A stretch of DNA of 64,000 nucleotides from Bacteroides ilei (GTDB lineage Bacteria > Bacteroidota > Bacteroidia > Bacteroidales > Bacteroidaceae): assembly GCF_900128495.1 (NCBI RefSeq), contig NZ_LT635801.1:3370845-3434844 (forward strand), written 5' to 3'. Both the position numbers and the translations under genes were made by a program. Under the pieces are notes generated by a model. It did not search any database. It was not told the DNA's origin and was given only the letters and a program-made list of their open reading frames with translations. This document shows, piece by piece, positions 63,960-64,000 of this stretch; position 1 is the stretch's first letter, and each line of letters begins with the position of its first letter.

Positions 63960-64000
63960 ATGAACAGACAAGAATTTGAAGAATTAGAATTGCAGGTGCA
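63960..64000 (+). CDS. Partial gene, possible IS66-type TnpA
   Basis: Only the first 13 codons are present (MNRQEFEELELQV). The beginning resembles the N-terminus of TnpA-like accessory proteins of IS66 elements in Bacteroidetes, and GTAAGC at 63875-63880 resembles the outer end of such elements. The window ends too soon to be certain. Confidence 0.35.
   Translation, partial: MNRQEFEELELQV

Noticed and set aside
63745..63963. A 72-residue open frame near the right edge
   Set aside because: It overlaps a terminator and a promoter element, and its composition is that of non-coding DNA.

Overview
The window looks like a chromosomal segment of a gut Bacteroidales, most likely Bacteroides or Phocaeicola. 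Evidence is the fimbrillin-type lipoproteins, DUF2975/DUF3836 proteins, carboxyspermidine-route NspC, AT-rich ribosome-binding regions, and many promoters with the Bacteroidetes -7 element TAnnTTTG. The species cannot be settled from sequence reading alone.

Layout. (1) 1-8560: an operon of at least six surface proteins, five of them complete lipoproteins with fimbrillin character, two carrying GLUG-type beta-helix repeats. It ends at a strong terminator. (2) 8863-15873: a zinc-ribbon membrane protein, phenylacetate-CoA ligase with its ACT-domain partner, and a small signalling/export cluster (DUF3836, two DUF2975 proteins, a Cro-like regulator, an ABC exporter pair, an S41-like fragment) behind a promoter flanked by two matching palindromes. 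(3) 15878-44039: mostly conserved housekeeping genes. These are tRNA-Ser, an ACT + UPF0210 pair, a PcrA/UvrD helicase, NspC, a seven-tRNA array (Gly/Leu), riboflavin synthase, an aromatic amino acid operon (prephenate dehydratase, aminotransferase, DAHP synthase-chorismate mutase, prephenate dehydrogenase) preceded by a Phe/Tyr-rich leader peptide and terminator, a TPR protein, an EamA permease, a MoxR/VWA pair, RecQ, RecJ, two peptidases, a patatin, RNase Y, ZapA with a coiled-coil partner, and QueD/QueE. (4) 44040-57675: a prophage-like block with divergent repressors, a LuxR-type regulator, a primase-helicase, a repeat array resembling a replication origin, a head protease, major capsid protein, and small and large terminase. 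I found no integrase, portal, tail or lysis gene, so it is either a decayed prophage or a packaging-only satellite. (5) 57676-64000: mobile-element and defence-type DNA. It holds hairpins, a phosphoribosyltransferase, a RadC/JAB protein, and an AT-rich pair made of a Panacea-domain (DUF4065) antitoxin-like protein and a large membrane protein gene split by a complete IS4-family element. Another insertion sequence may begin at the right edge.

Most notable: the Panacea/membrane-protein pair, whose second gene can be reconstructed as one 640-residue frame once the IS and one copy of its 9-bp target duplication are removed; the iteron-like TTCTACA array with a 26-bp perfect inverted repeat; the Phe/Tyr attenuator; and the packaging-only phage block.
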